From: Paulownia fortunei
Taxonomy: Eukaryota > Streptophyta > Magnoliopsida > Lamiales > Paulowniaceae
Assembly (NCBI GenBank): GCA_019321725.1
Contig: CM033109.1
Location: 16,895,993 to 16,959,992 of the forward strand
Length of the DNA: 64,000 nt
Direction of reading: 5' to 3'
The notes under the pieces are model-generated. The model saw only the letters and a list, made by a program, of their open reading frames with translations, was not told the DNA's origin and did not search any database. Below, in pieces: positions 1 through 10,800 of this stretch (positions within the stretch are counted from its first letter, which is position 1; each line of letters begins with the position of its first letter). The position numbers and the translations under genes were made by a program.

Positions 1-807
1 TTTTAGTTGATGAGATAAGAACCATGCCTAACCGCTACATTCACCAAAGCCACCAAACTTTCTTTCTTATCGAGCTTGACATACAAAATCTCTTAAGGAA
101 ACTTTGCAAGCATTCATGTGTAAACAAACAAACATCAATAACCAAACTTCATAAGCCATCAATGAGATCAAAAGCACACTTTCAACACTGATAGCTTCTT
201 TGCATACTCATGAAAAGGTAAATTTTCTACTTAACATCAACCTAATCCTTCCACTCAATGTCATATTTCTTCTTTAGGTGAAGATTCAATCAAGTAGACT
301 AATTCGATCACAACTCTTCAAAATGAAAAAGTTAATGACAATACTATTCATCACAAGGAAAAAGTTACTAATCCACATTTAGAAATAAAGAAAGAAAATA
401 GTCTTGACATTAAAGGAGAATTTGAAAATGGTGAAAAGGAAAAGTACTCACCTCTAGCTCATTTTCCTCAAAGATTACAACCAAATCTAAAACTGAACTA
501 AAATGCTAAAATCTTTAAAATTTTTAAAAAAGTCAAGATTAATATTTCATTGTTGGATGCAATCAAGCAAGTTCCACCTTATGCCAAATTTTTGAAAGAT
601 TTGTGTACAATCAAAAGAAAATATCATGTACCAAATCAGACATTTTTAACTAAAATTATTAGTTCAATCATTTGACAATTCACTCTACCCAAGTACAAAG
701 ATCTAGGGTCCAACTATTTCATGTACTATAGGAAATACTAGAATAGAGCGTCTTTTACTTGATCTTGGTACTAGTGTAAATCTTCTATCTTTCTCAATTT
801 ATAAACA
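1..807 (+). pseudogene. Ty3/gypsy gag C-terminus to protease fragment (plus strand)
   Basis: The plus strand closely parallels the minus strand of 3,092-3,895, which is the gag-tail/protease part of gypsy-0. Shared blocks include the gag-tail region with the PNRYIH-like motif, the linker ending near position 510, and the retropepsin segment at about 590-800 (CTIxNTRIE...DxDTSVNLL-type, a decayed DLGASINL active site). Reading frames are broken by stops and indels. The fragment enters at the window edge and stops at the N gap. It is a second copy of the same family in opposite orientation, not a host gene. Confidence 0.8.
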
Positions 808-907
808 NNNNNNNNNNNNNNNNNNNNNNNNNNNNNNNNNNNNNNNNNNNNNNNNNNNNNNNNNNNNNNNNNNNNNNNNNNNNNNNNNNNNNNNNNNNNN
901 NNNNNNN
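808..907. other. Assembly gap of 100 N
   Basis: There are exactly 100 undetermined bases, the usual placeholder for a gap of unknown size. Sequence to the left is a plus-strand gypsy protease; sequence to the right is a minus-strand LOG-like coding fragment. Adjacency across this point should not be trusted. Confidence 0.98.
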
Positions 908-1020
908 AAATGAATTTTGTTTTCTGCTAACGTTGTACCAAAGTTATTGGCAGCCCCTATAAATTCACCATTTTTTGGATTGGTTCCAAAAAAGACACAA
1001 ATATAATTGAATTTGCAAGT
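908..1020 (-). pseudogene. LOG-like (lysine-decarboxylase-fold) N-terminal fragment
   Basis: The minus strand encodes about 36 residues reading ICVFFGTNPKNGEF, then AANNFGTTLAENKIH, running into the gap. This resembles the N-terminus of plant LOG-family proteins, where ICVFCGSxxGKNxxF, AAxxLGxxLAExxIH and then LVYGGG are conserved. LOG enzymes release active cytokinin bases from riboside monophosphates in the cytosol or nucleus. The PGGxGTxxE catalytic region is not present because of the gap. Cys to Phe in the CVFCGS motif and loss of one residue in SGKN suggest decay or a divergent paralogue. Upstream (1,020-1,080) is poly-A/T-like with no clear start codon, so this may be an internal exon or a captured fragment. 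Identification is by motif only. Confidence 0.5.
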
Positions 1021-1276
1021 AGAATACCATTCTAGTTTCTTTCTTTTCTTTTCTTTTTTTTTTAAAAGTAAGCTGTGCAAAAATTAAGTACAGTGCTATT
1101 TATTGAGATGTGAACAAAGAATGCATTTATTACATGCCTTTTTTTTTGTCAGAAAGAATAAAAATAAGGACACAAAGTTTAAAAAAAAATAACTACTACA
1201 CATGAATGTACATTTAGTTGTGACTATGACTCAGATTTTTCTCTGGTTTTACATCTAATAATGGCTTAAACATGCT

Positions 1277-1539
1277 TTAAGGATAGAGGATATACTTCCG
1301 ATCTAATTTTCTTATAAACTGGCAAACAAGGTCTTTTAATGTCACATTTTCAAGACTAAAACACTCATATTCATCTCGTAAGTGATTTCATAATTCAAGA
1401 ATTACATGATGTACTAATCCATGTGAATGCATCACAAGAGTCAATATAATATTATCTAAATACTCCTTACTCATTCCATCCTTAATGAATTAAATTTCAT
1501 CTTCTCAAGTTTTAGAAACCACTCATAAGGAACTTGCAT
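1277..1539 (-). pseudogene. Unrecognised broken ORF
   Basis: From an ATG at 1,539 the minus strand reads MQVPYEWFLKLEKMKF..., meets a stop after about 22 residues, and is continued in another frame. That frame runs to a TAA at 1,277-1,279 with one in-frame stop, and includes LVMHSHGLVHHVILEL and NVTLKDLVCQFIRKL. Composition is more protein-like than the flanks. I do not recognise the family. It lies between the LOG-like fragment and gypsy-0, and could be a captured gene piece or an unusual transposon ORF. Confidence 0.3.
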
Positions 1540-2039
1540 TATTTTTATTTTGTTTTGTTTTGTCTTTTTTTATATATAAATTATTTGGAAAATTGATAAG
1601 TCCGACTTCAATAAGAGTACTGTTATCCGTCACTTAACCGGGAAGGATCCTAATTTTTGATTTAACTTTTGCAGAAAGTGCAAGTGTCTTTGAAAAGAAT
1701 GAGTCAATAAAATCTATACGGCAAGATCTTTGCAGCGGTTTTCTTTGTTGAAAAGTGACTATCATGTGCTCTTGCATGATAATTTTTTTTTAAAAAAATA
1801 TTACCTACCATATTTTCAGCATGCATTTTCAATTAAATAAAATAGAAAAAAGTTAAAAAAAATAAATGGATAGAAAAAAAGAGAATGAGACTTAGAGAAA
1901 GTAAATCTATGAATATCAGCTTCTTCTTTTCCATCCGTTGGGTTGCCTCCCATTAAGCAGTTGGTTTAATGTGCTCAACCCGATATTACCTCCTTCGTCA
2001 CTTATCAACTTATGCTGCCAAAGTCATCATCCATCCAAT
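1540..2039. other. Non-coding AT-rich stretch
   Basis: I see no coding signal. The run near 1,935-1,960 contains a 'GGTTGCCTCCCA' phrase that I associate with non-coding parts of plant gypsy elements, so part of this may belong to the decayed 3' region of gypsy-0. There is no RT or integrase where they would be expected. Confidence 0.3.
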
Positions 2040-2054
2040 CACCGTCTTATAATT

Positions 2055-2270
2055 TCAAAGTACCCAAATAAGTTTGTTTGCCTGTACTTGAGTGAGGACT
2101 TTAGTAATGCTGACTAGTGGTATTTCTTTCTCACTCAAGTAGACATATTTAAGATGGTCCAGAATTGGTTTAAACTCTATTGTAGGCGCTTGCACCTCAT
2201 AAGGTAGAAGTTTCTCATTAGATATTGATAATTTAATATAAGAGACATCATACCTTGATTTTTTTGGCAA
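2055..2270 (-). pseudogene. Gypsy-0 pol: pre-reverse-transcriptase segment
   Basis: The minus strand encodes 71 residues with LPYEVQAPTIEFKPILDHLK followed by YVYLSEKEIPLVSI. This is the conserved stretch just before the RT fingers in plant gypsy polyproteins (usual form: AP-ELKPLPDHLKYVYLGE...PVII). It ends where the RT should begin; downstream sequence no longer shows RT. Residues are well kept but the segment is isolated by stops on both sides. Confidence 0.75.
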
Positions 2271-2728
2271 CGAATCCTACCCTGTAACATCATTTTCCAC
2301 ATCTCCCAACACTTGCACATCTAACTTCTTTTCTTTCAAATCTTTCATAAGAAGATATTTTTGTTAAGTAACCTCCACTCCATCCTTGCTATTGAACTTA
2401 AGCATTTGCTGTGACTTGGGATCAATAATATTAACTTCTTAGGATACATCAAGTTCAGAAGAAATTATTACTGGAAAAGTCTCATTCTCACCCAAGAAAG
2501 AGTATTGCAAATCAGATGGCAAAGGTATCAAATCAATCACAATAGCTTAGTACTTGATAGAGCAAATTGTACTGTTGATGATGAAAGTTCTTCAAACTTT
2601 GGCTTCCAAAAATAATTTTCTTGTACCTATGAAAACTCAGAGAAAGTATTAGAGTGTGTCTTTTTACAAATACTTTCACTTTCAAAATAAGTTTTCAAAG
2701 GATATGAAGAATTAGCGGTAGTAAAATA

Positions 2729-3330
2729 TTAACGAACAAGTTTCTTGATTGAACCCACTTTATGTACTTTGATATTTTCTGTAAGTTGCTTACAAAGATT
2801 AAACACATTTAGTTTCAAAGTTATATTTCCAAAAGATAACCTCAAAATTCCATTCCTGTAATTAATCAGAGCATTTAAAGTTGCAAGAAAAAGGACAACC
2901 CAAAATGATAGGAATTTATGTATGTGTATAGGCAACAGGTTTTGTGTCCAAAATAATAAAATTTACTGGAAGGTAAAACTTATCAATTTGTACCAACACG
3001 ACTTCTATTACTCCTTGTGGAACTTTAATCGAATAATCAGCTAGTTGGAGTACAATGAAAGTTGTGTTAATTTCTCCTAGACCTAACTGTTCATAAATTG
3101 AGAAAGTAGAAGGTTTACACTAGTATCAAAATCAAGCAAAACACACTCTATTCTAGTGTTTTCTATTGTACATGAAATGGTTGGACAACCTGGATCTTTG
3201 TACTTGGGTGAAGTGAATTGTTGAATGATTGAACTAGTACTTTCAGTTAAAAATACCTTCTTTTGTACATGATGTTTTCTTTTGATTGTACACAAATCTT
3301 TCAAAAAATTGGCATAAGTTGGAACTTGCT
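2729..3330 (-). pseudogene. Gypsy-0 aspartic protease (retropepsin) and tail
   Basis: The minus strand shows the pre-protease region at 3,304-3,260 (KDLCTIKRKHHV), then FTSPKYKDPGCPTISCTIEN, then LLDFDTSVNLLLSQF at about 3,140-3,090, the equivalent of the DLGASINLMP active site with the DTG-type triad altered to DFDTS. The domain continues in another frame to the conserved FLATLNALINYRNG and LRLSFGN blocks (2,935-2,729), where IILGRPFLAT has become FWVVLFLAT. In an intact element this protease cuts the gag-pol polyprotein. Frameshift near 3,080 and loss of the catalytic Gly argue it is dead. Confidence 0.75.
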
Positions 3331-3599
3331 TGATTGCATCAAAAAATGGAATATTAATTTTAACTTATTTAAAAACTTGAAAGATTTCAGCATTTGAGTT
3401 TAAATTTTGATTCTGTTGCAATCTTTGAGGAAAAGGAGCTAGAGGTGAGTATTTTTCTTTTTCATCATTTTCAAACTCACCTTCATCCTTAAGACTATTT
3501 CCATTCTTTATTTCTGAAAATGGATCAGAAACTTTCTCCTTTGAATGAATAGTCTTTTCAACAACTTTTCCATTCCGAAGAGTTGTGACCGAATTACCC

Positions 3600-4873
3600 T
3601 CCTTGATTAAATTTTGACTCGAAGAAGAAACATGGCACTAAGCGGAAGGATTAGGTTGAGGTTGAGCAAAAAATTTACATTTTTCATGAGTACGCAAAGA
3701 AACTATTAGTGTTAAAAGTGTGCTTTTGATATCATTGATAGCTTGTAAAGTTTGGTTATTGATGTTTGTTTTTTCATGCATGAATGCTTGCAAAGTTTCC
3801 TGAAGAGATTTTTTATATGAAGTTGGATAAGAAGAAAGTTGGCGGCTTTTGTGAATATAGCGGTTAGGAATGGTTATCATCTCACGAACTAAAATTAGGA
3901 TGAATTCTCTATTGTGGATTGTAAGTTTCAAAATATAGAGAATGGAAAGATTTTTTGAATATATTCATGACATTTGCTTGTGTTGGAATATTTGGACATT
4001 CATTGGTGGAATGTCCCACAGTTCAAAAATGCTACAAACTTCTTCATCTTGCACAAATTTGATTTTTTTTTAATTTTTTAAGTTCCAAGGCCTCAACTTT
4101 TCTTATTAAAATAGCAATCCCAACATTTAGATCATCTTCTTGACTACGGTTATATTTTATTTTATTGCTATTAGGAAGATTAGATTTAATAGAACCTTCG
4201 AAAAAATTAACACTATGCCATGATTGAGAGTTTTCTGCCAAATGGTTTAAATATTCTAATGCTTTATCAGGTTCTTTATCAAGAAACTCACCATTACACA
4301 TTGTTTCAATAAATATTTTGTTTCACTAGTTAAATCTTCATAAAAAAAACTAATTATGCACCATTTGTCAAAATCGTGATGTGGGCATGAATTCAATAAA
4401 TCTTTAAATCTTTCCCAATATTGAAAGAAAACTTCATTAGAATTTTGAGAGAAGTTTTGGATTTGTCTTTTCAAAGCATTAGTTTTATGAGTTGGAAAGA
4501 ACTTTTTCAAAAATTCAGCTTGCATTTCTTGACAAGTGCCAATTGACCTAGGTTTTAAAGAATTAAGAGAAGTTTTTGCTTTATCTTTTAAATAAAAAGG
4601 AAATAATTTGAGCTTAACAATCTCATTTGTACAAGTTTGATCTTTAAAAGTGCACATACTTCATCAAATTCTTTTGGATGCAAGTAAGGGCTTTCATAGT
4701 CTGAACCATGAAATTAGGAAGTAAAGAGATCATACTTGGCTTGAATTAAAAGTTATTTGCATTGAGAGAAAAATGAAACAAGAAGGAGAAAAAATTGAGG
4801 GTTGTAAGTAATAACACATGGTACACACTTGTTAATTCTCATTTTCATCCTGAACACTTTCATTTTCAGCCAT
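3600..4873 (-). pseudogene. Gypsy-0 gag
   Basis: An ATG at 4,873 on the minus strand starts MAENESVQDENEN, a normal gag start for plant gypsy elements, but a stop follows after 13 codons. The Retrotrans_gag core is clear at 4,657-4,256: LKLFPFYLKDKAKTSLNSL, EFLKKFFPTHKTNALK, YWERFKDLLNSCPHHDFDKW. The gag C-terminus follows at 4,301-4,044 (ALEYLNHLAENSQSW, and a VEALELKK helix). Near 4,020-3,980 a knuckle-like remnant GHSTNECP remains in a shifted frame. The tail at 3,931-3,638 is the part duplicated in inverted orientation at 1-807. Gag would form the particle and bind RNA. Several stops and frame changes make it a pseudogene. Confidence 0.8.
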
Positions 4874-5379
4874 GGTGGAAGTATGTGGAAGTGACTCAAA
4901 CAAATTTTCAAACAAAATTTCAGAACTATTTCTAACTAAATAGCAAGAATTAAATATTTACAAACCTAAATACTTACCTTACCTTCCTCTGCAACAATGC
5001 TAAAAAGTTACTACAACTTTATTGTTGCAAACCTAAGTATAGGTTGTGTTATGTAATAAATTTATCGGAGTTCGAGATCGATTCATATGGATGTTGTTTG
5101 AAATTTTTAAGTTTATATTTCTTAAATATAGGCTGACTGTGGTTTAGATTACAAAGAAAAATTTACACTACAACTAAGAAATCAAAGTAATAAAAGTATT
5201 GAGGATTAGAGATTCGCTCTTGAGTTTTAGATAGATGAATGATTACTCATTCTTTTTATCTCTTTTAAATGTCATTATTGGAATCTATACACAATGAAGA
5301 TTTCAATGGGAAGATTTTATCAAATAGCTCATGCATTAAGGTAATCAAGATATTGTCTTACTATTTATAAATTATCTCT
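4874..5379 (-). other. Gypsy-0 leader, upstream part
   Basis: AT-rich sequence between the gag start and the tandem duplication. No coding signal. Consistent with the untranslated leader between PBS and gag of gypsy-0. I could not identify a convincing PBS. Confidence 0.4.
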
Positions 5380-5738
5380 TAACACCAATACTTGTTTAAG
5401 GAATCAAGTATTTTTGCACACCTTTATCTACAACAAATCATGGTTTCACATTAGTAGTCAGTGGAGTAGAACCGTACAATAAGCTAAATGAACCCAAGTA
5501 TTTGTTGTGCCATAGGTGAAATAAAAATCAAGACTTGCCACTAAACAAGAAGGGTTTTAACGCCAACACTTATTTATAGGATCAAGTATTTATACACATT
5601 TTTGTCTACAACAAATCAAGGTTTCATGTTAGCAGTCTGTGGAGTAGAACCCTATAATAAGCTAAATTAATCCAAGTATTTGTTGTGCCATTGGTGATAT
5701 ATAAATCAAGAATCACCACAAAACAAGAAGGGTTTCAA
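5380..5738. repeat. Two-copy tandem duplication, about 179 bp per unit
   Basis: Unit 1 (5,380-5,558) and unit 2 (5,559-5,738) share the same order: TAACnCCAAnACTTnTTTA, ATCAAGTATTTnTnCACA, CTACAACAAATCAnGGTTTC, GGAGTAGAACC, AATAAGCTAAAT, CCAAGTATTTGTTGTGCCAT, and AACAAGAAGGGTTT at the end. They differ by scattered substitutions and small indels. The duplication lies in the leader of gypsy-0. Confidence 0.85.
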
Positions 5739-5759
5739 TCAAAAATTAAAATAATAATA

Positions 5760-6680
5760 CAACACACCTGAACATTATGCACTTTTATAACTATTCCTCT
5801 TTCTTCATCATGAGGTTCACCCTTTTCCATCAACTAAATGAAATTTAGAACGACATAATGAAAGTAGAAAAGATTAAAAATAGAAGAGAACTAGAGAATA
5901 CATTTTTATTACTACTAGAAAACTTATCCTAAAAAAAGACAACAATAAAACTTTCTTTCCTCTTCTAAGAGTTTTTGTGTGTCTTGAATACCATCAAAGA
6001 GCCCCTATTTATAGTAGAAGAGTGTCTAAATTGACATATCTAAATTTACTCCAAATTAAATTCAAATGTCCTCTAAATTCACATATCCTTTTGAGATCCA
6101 AATTTGGTCACATACCTTTCTCCATGTAATCAGTTGATTTTGGAAAAGTAATCAACATAACAACTATGTATTATTGTTAGCTTCATGTTCCAACTTGAAT
6201 CTCCTAATTCCAACTACTAGAGAGAAAGTTATGCTTGATTTAAGGAGATATGTCAGTATAGATAGATTCCTTCCAATACACCTACTTGGATGAATTATTT
6301 GCTGTAATCAAATTATTTTGGGCTGAGCTTCCAACAACAGAGTTATAGTTCTATCTCTTAGATTTCAAATGAAGTAATATTTAGGCTCATAGAGCTTTTG
6401 AACATGGAGTTATGCCCAAAATACTTAAACTGCACAAGTTTGGAAACATGCTTATTTTGGATTTATTGCAAGCCTAACAATCATTTGTGAAGTCCAAGTA
6501 ATTTCTTGCATATATTTTGATCTACACATGATGGACTTAGGCAAAAATGACTCTTTTCTTTTAATTCGATGCTTGTTTGATTCAATGAAATATTATCTCC
6601 CAAATTGCTCATGAAATGTGTTGTCTTATTTGATTTCATTTTGGCTCATTTTGATATTTTTTTGTTCATTGATTGCTTAA
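5760..6680 (-). repeat. LTR-like region of gypsy-0
   Basis: Lies where the 5' LTR of a minus-strand element should be and carries a TATA box followed by C/T-rich and A-rich transcript-start-like sequence. It has no second copy in the window, so its ends cannot be fixed by comparison. Minus-strand text such as GGGCATAACTCC and GTTGGAAGCTC resembles gypsy LTR sequence, but this is a judgement from position and composition. Confidence 0.45.
6006..6013 (-). promoter_or_regulatory. TATA box of the gypsy-0 LTR
   Basis: The minus strand reads CTATAAATAGGGGCTC, a strong plant-type TATA box, about 1.1 kb upstream of the gag ATG at 4,873. It would be the LTR core promoter. Confidence 0.6.
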
Positions 6681-7259
6681 CACAAAACATTAATAACATT
6701 ATATTATTAATAAGAATAAAGCAAAAAAAGTGTAAAGAATTTGATAAAAAAATATATCAAAATATGCACTTATCATTAGTAAGTTTATTACAAATCAACT
6801 TGAAAAAAATCTTATTGACAACATTGCAAATACTAATTGGTCTAAAGTCAAATTAGCTTTTTGGGGACTCTGCATTAGGAATTAGAACAATGGAAATGCA
6901 AGTGAAGCTCTGTGGCATGGGCACTCTATTATAGAATTCCGTACAAGCATCCAATAAATCAAATGAAATGATATTCCAACAATGTTGAAAAAATAATGCT
7001 AAAAAACCATATGGACCATCAGATTTGATTTCATCAAGGCTGGGGACTAAGCATTAAGAAGAGAAATTCGTATCCGAAATAAGTTTAAGAATTTTAACCA
7101 GATCATGCTGAAGAAATATAGAGCTTAATTAAGTTACTAGGATTTTTTTTAAAGAGGATAATGGATGGTTTTCCAACTCTCTTTCCAGTGACTCGAAGCC
7201 ATGACAAACTAAGTTGTAGGTGCAAAACGCTACAATAGGCAATTTTGTCTCATCTAATT
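6681..7259. other. AT-rich stretch without recognisable gene
   Basis: No supported ORF. Expected position of the missing first part of the copia-F LTR, but the family sequence is not recognisable before about 7,260. A few codons near 6,995-7,060 look like a LINE RT block in two frames, which is too weak to call. Confidence 0.4.
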
Positions 7260-8752
7260 AAGTTATTAGGAGTGGATGCATAGTTATTGAGTTAATAGGA
7301 TTTCGACTACTAATCCATTCCTTAGGCTCAAGTGGGAGATTAGTAGATGAAAGAATTATACTTGCACGATATTTATAATTAAAAAGGTTCATTCTTTCAC
7401 TTATATCAAGTCTTCATAACATGTTTCTAGACACTACCCATGATTTGTGAGGTTCTTGAAATTAATGAGTTAATTTCAAAACAATTAATTAATTAAAATA
7501 ATCAAATTATTCAATTAAGTCACAGGAATTGTGAGCCCACTACTAGCTTATGGTTGAATCTAAGAGGTTTTACACTAACTTTTACAAATCCATTTCTTGT
7601 TTAAGGAATAATCCAAATATTGGATTATATTTAATTAATATGATTAAATAAATAAGATTTAATTAATTCGAGTATAGAATTAATTAGAATTAATTGATTA
7701 GATTAATTAGTTGACCTATTTGGATAAGATAGCCCATATGGAATTAATGAATAATTGATTAGAATAATTAATCATAGTGGTCTTATTTAATTCATAAAAT
7801 GAATTAATTTGATTGATTGGATCAACTAAATTGAATCCAATTTTTTTTATCAAGCCACCTGCATCTAGGTGGGGGGTTAAGCATAGACTCCTATCATTAT
7901 ATTAATATCCCCAAAAGGAGTACAAAAAGTTTTAAAAGTAATAAATGAGGAGTAGTACTCCCTTTACATAAACATAATTAATTAATTAAATTTGAGTCTA
8001 TTAGGTATGAGCTTATAGGAAGCTTATTTTGATTAGGATAGAAAATCTAAATCCGATTTAATTAGGTGTAAGTCTTCTTACCTTGTAGAAATAAGAAGAC
8101 TTACCCTGTAGAAGTACAAGGAACATGGATAAGGAAGGAGTTTTCTTGATATGGAAACTATGTGGACATATACACCCCAAAGTGATTGGCTACCACAGCA
8201 ATGCGATTACACTTAGTGGCTGAATTTTCAAAGCAAAATACACTTGAAATTTGCCCCTATTTTGTCCTCCTTTAGCCGTCCACTTTGCTCCCTAATTACA
8301 AGGGTTTTAATTCTTCTTTTTATAAGTTGAAATTGAGAATTAAAATCAATACCTAAGATAATAGTTGTGCTAGTTCCATAATTTCAAACACCTTGAACTA
8401 GAATCATCGATTTGTATCCTACTAGTAAAAGAACCTTTACGAGTGGGCATTTGGGGTACGGGTATGCTTAGAGGGGACACAATTGGAGCTAAAAAAGAAT
8501 CAATCCATCTTTGAAATTTTGAGTGGTGTGACAATAATGGGAATTGATAATAATTTCAATCATTACAACCATCTTTATAGCTGGAAGACAATCAAGTATC
8601 AAGTTTCGAACTTTATCCTACACATTATTAAATCTCATAATTTGATCAATCAATCGAGTTTCGGGATATCACACTTGCATGTGATGTATGATTTTGTTAT
8701 GTTTTTAATTTTTTTTTTACATAAGGTATCCCAGATTCGCGTGAACCTAAGA
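7260..8752 (+). repeat. Copia-F LTR, 5'-truncated
   Basis: Shares ordered blocks with the reverse complement of the other family LTRs: GGATTTCGACT, CTCAAGTGGGAGATTAG, the TTAATTAATT-rich block, CCCACTACTAGCTTA, GAGTGGGCATTTGGGGTA, and the terminal GCGTGAACC. The start that should read TGTTAGAGTAG is missing. The end has lost the canonical CCCAACA (now CCTAAGA). Confidence 0.75.
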
Positions 8753-8754
8753 GC

Positions 8755-8767
8755 GGTATTAAAGCTT
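8755..8767 (+). other. Decayed primer-binding site of copia F
   Basis: GGTATTAAAGCTT follows the LTR end at the place where other copies have TGGTATCAGAGCC, the site complementary to initiator-Met tRNA. It is recognisable only by position and partial match. Confidence 0.6.
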
Positions 8768-10800
8768 AGGGTTAATATATTTATACCTTCACGATTGCAT
8801 ATTTCAAATTTATATGATAAATCAAAATTTTATATGCGGAAAATTGTTCATGCAATTTTTATTTTTTTGGATTAGCTATTTTATTGTTAAAATTAGAAAC
8901 GAGATAATGATAAGGGAAAAAATGATCTTGCACGCCTAAGCCCCAATCCAATGTGCGATGTCAGGTGGAAGGAGTTTGATTTTTGCCCATGCACTCAAGA
9001 ACATCAGGACAACATTGATAGGTGTTGGCTTAGTGCCCAACTCGACTAAGCAATCTGCCACCAGACAAATTACATGCCATCATCCTACTAGATTGGGCGA
9101 CAGTAGGAAATGCAATTCTTGGATTTTTTTAATTTCATAATTTTCAAGAAAAAATCAAGATTCAATAGAAAAAGTTTAATATCTGCTTGGGTGTCGCCCA
9201 ACCAGTAGGTGCCTAGTGCCAAGCACTTAACGGGCATAATGCATAGCACCTAGGCCCTGGGCCAATAAGCTTAGTTCTATCGATAGCGCCCACCACCTTA
9301 CAAGTATCATGTCGTGCATGATGCCTTGCTAGCCTAACCATAAGTTAGATGGCAGCCTCGGGCTCCTACCCCTTCTGGTTTCAATGTGTAATTATTATAA
9401 GTATTTTTAGTTTATCCATTTTAAAATTAAATATTTATTTTAAATTAATAAAAACAATTTTTATGAAAACTAAAATTTTGATCTAAAATTATAATCGGCA
9501 CATAATGTAATCGATAAATTTAACATACTTTCATTGTCATGTGATCATTTAGGTTTGAGCATGTTGATTGGATGATCATGGAGCCTAGACCAATATGATT
9601 GATTTATTTTTAAGCACATTTTGGTTATTTTAGATTTTACTTAAAATGAGGCCTATATGTCTCGCCTTTCTCCATTTTTTCTAAATGTAAATTCTATCTC
9701 CCTTATATGTACCTCCCCTTGGAATTATTCCAAGGTTTCTTGTAGATTTTTCAAATATAAAGAGAGTAGAATCAGATGGTGAGATTTTCTTCTTCTTTAT
9801 TTTTTTATTTTAACAGATATTATAAGAAGAAGGAGAAAAGATGGAGCAAAGACGAAAAGGCCTATGAATATATCGGATATATTTGTGTAATAGTTCGTTA
9901 ATTATCTCCCTATATTGACCTTTGATCTACATTAGCTTGAGTGGATCGAATAAAAATTGCGGCTCATGATCATCCATAGTTAGTATGATGCATGTTGTGA
10001 TTTTCTAATGTATACCTTATGATGCTTTCTTTACTTGCCATCATTAGGGTAGATAATACTAAATAAGATGATCATAAGATAGGGCCTTACATGGAAACAA
10101 TTCCCTTATTTAAAAATGTTTCAAATTTAAAAATCTTAAACAGATTTATATTAAGCGAAAATAGGTAATATTGGGCTAGGCCCAATCGTCTATGCTTTCT
10201 ATTATAAGTAGTGACATGTGATGAGCTGTTGCACTTAATTCATTAGCCATGAGTCGTGCAATGTGATAACTATTGGTAAGTTATGATCACTACTAAGTAT
10301 TATGAATCCTCGTAGGATGGTGAATCTAAACATCAGCCATGAGTCATGGGACATTTGGGGGTCTTATCTATATGCATATTTGAAGCGTCTCGCTTGACTT
10401 TAGTACTATATAAGCTCATAATATTGGGGTATATGAAAAAGTTAGGCAAAATAGCTTGAGCATTGCATAGGGATGCAATCATTAATCTATTGACCACTTT
10501 TTGCCTTTGTCATATGGGCTCATAATATTATGGTGTATGAAAAAGTCAATTAGACCTCAAGTCTCCAAGGAAATTGAAAAGTTACATCATGAGAGTGATT
10601 GAATTAAAATAAAATAGTGAGAGATATTTATAATTAAAAACCATATTACAAATTGATGTTAGATTAAACAAATGCTTATTTTTTGCTTCACACATATTTT
10701 TTAAGATAAACAAAAATGGTTTAAAATCTACTTGCATCCATCTTGGACATCAACAAACTCATCAGTCCTAATTTTCTCGATTGGCTGAGGAACCTTAGCT
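8768..10800 (+). other. 5' leader of copia F, including a GC-rich cassette
   Basis: Untranslated leader between PBS and the lost gag. It has an AT-rich start, a GC-rich cassette at about 8,930-9,380 (phrases such as GGGTGTCGCCCAACCAG, GGTGCCTAGTGCC, GCACCTAGGCCCTGGGCC), then a conserved AT-rich part matching the leaders of G (43,250-44,420), A (35,590-36,700) and C (56,960-58,100). No credible protein is encoded. Confidence 0.65.

Larger units (their letters stand above)
2040..6680 (-). mobile_element. Ty3/gypsy remnant 'gypsy-0' (5' half)
   Basis: On the minus strand the order is LTR-like region (about 6,680-5,760), leader with a tandem duplication, gag (from 4,873), protease (about 3,330-2,729) and the pre-RT segment (to about 2,055). 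RT, RNase H, integrase and the 3' LTR are absent. Gag and protease match the plus-strand fragment at 1-807. The element is truncated and multiply frameshifted. Outer limits are approximate because only one LTR is present. Confidence 0.8.
7260..10800 (+). mobile_element. Ty1/copia fragment 'F' (truncated 5' LTR, PBS, leader)
   Basis: A plus-strand copy of the long-LTR copia family: LTR 7,260-8,752, decayed initiator-Met PBS 8,755-8,767, and leader to about 10,800. Gag would start just beyond, but the sequence switches to a truncated gypsy-1 LTR. The leader matches those of A, C and G, for example GCCATGAGTCGTG and 'TCGATTGGCTnAGnAACCTnAG' at its gag-proximal end. Confidence 0.75.

Noticed and set aside
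6605..6856. 83-codon open frame on plus
   Set aside because: AT-rich, low-complexity translation, partly in the LTR-like region of gypsy-0.
6990..7080. Possible LINE reverse-transcriptase block (KPYGPSD and FDFIKAG in two frames, compare KxPGPDGF..FIK)
   Set aside because: Only about 15 matching residues, requiring a frameshift, and no supporting LINE sequence up- or downstream.
8483..8875. 130-codon open frame on plus
   Set aside because: It spans the end of the copia-F LTR, its PBS and leader; no protein similarity is evident.
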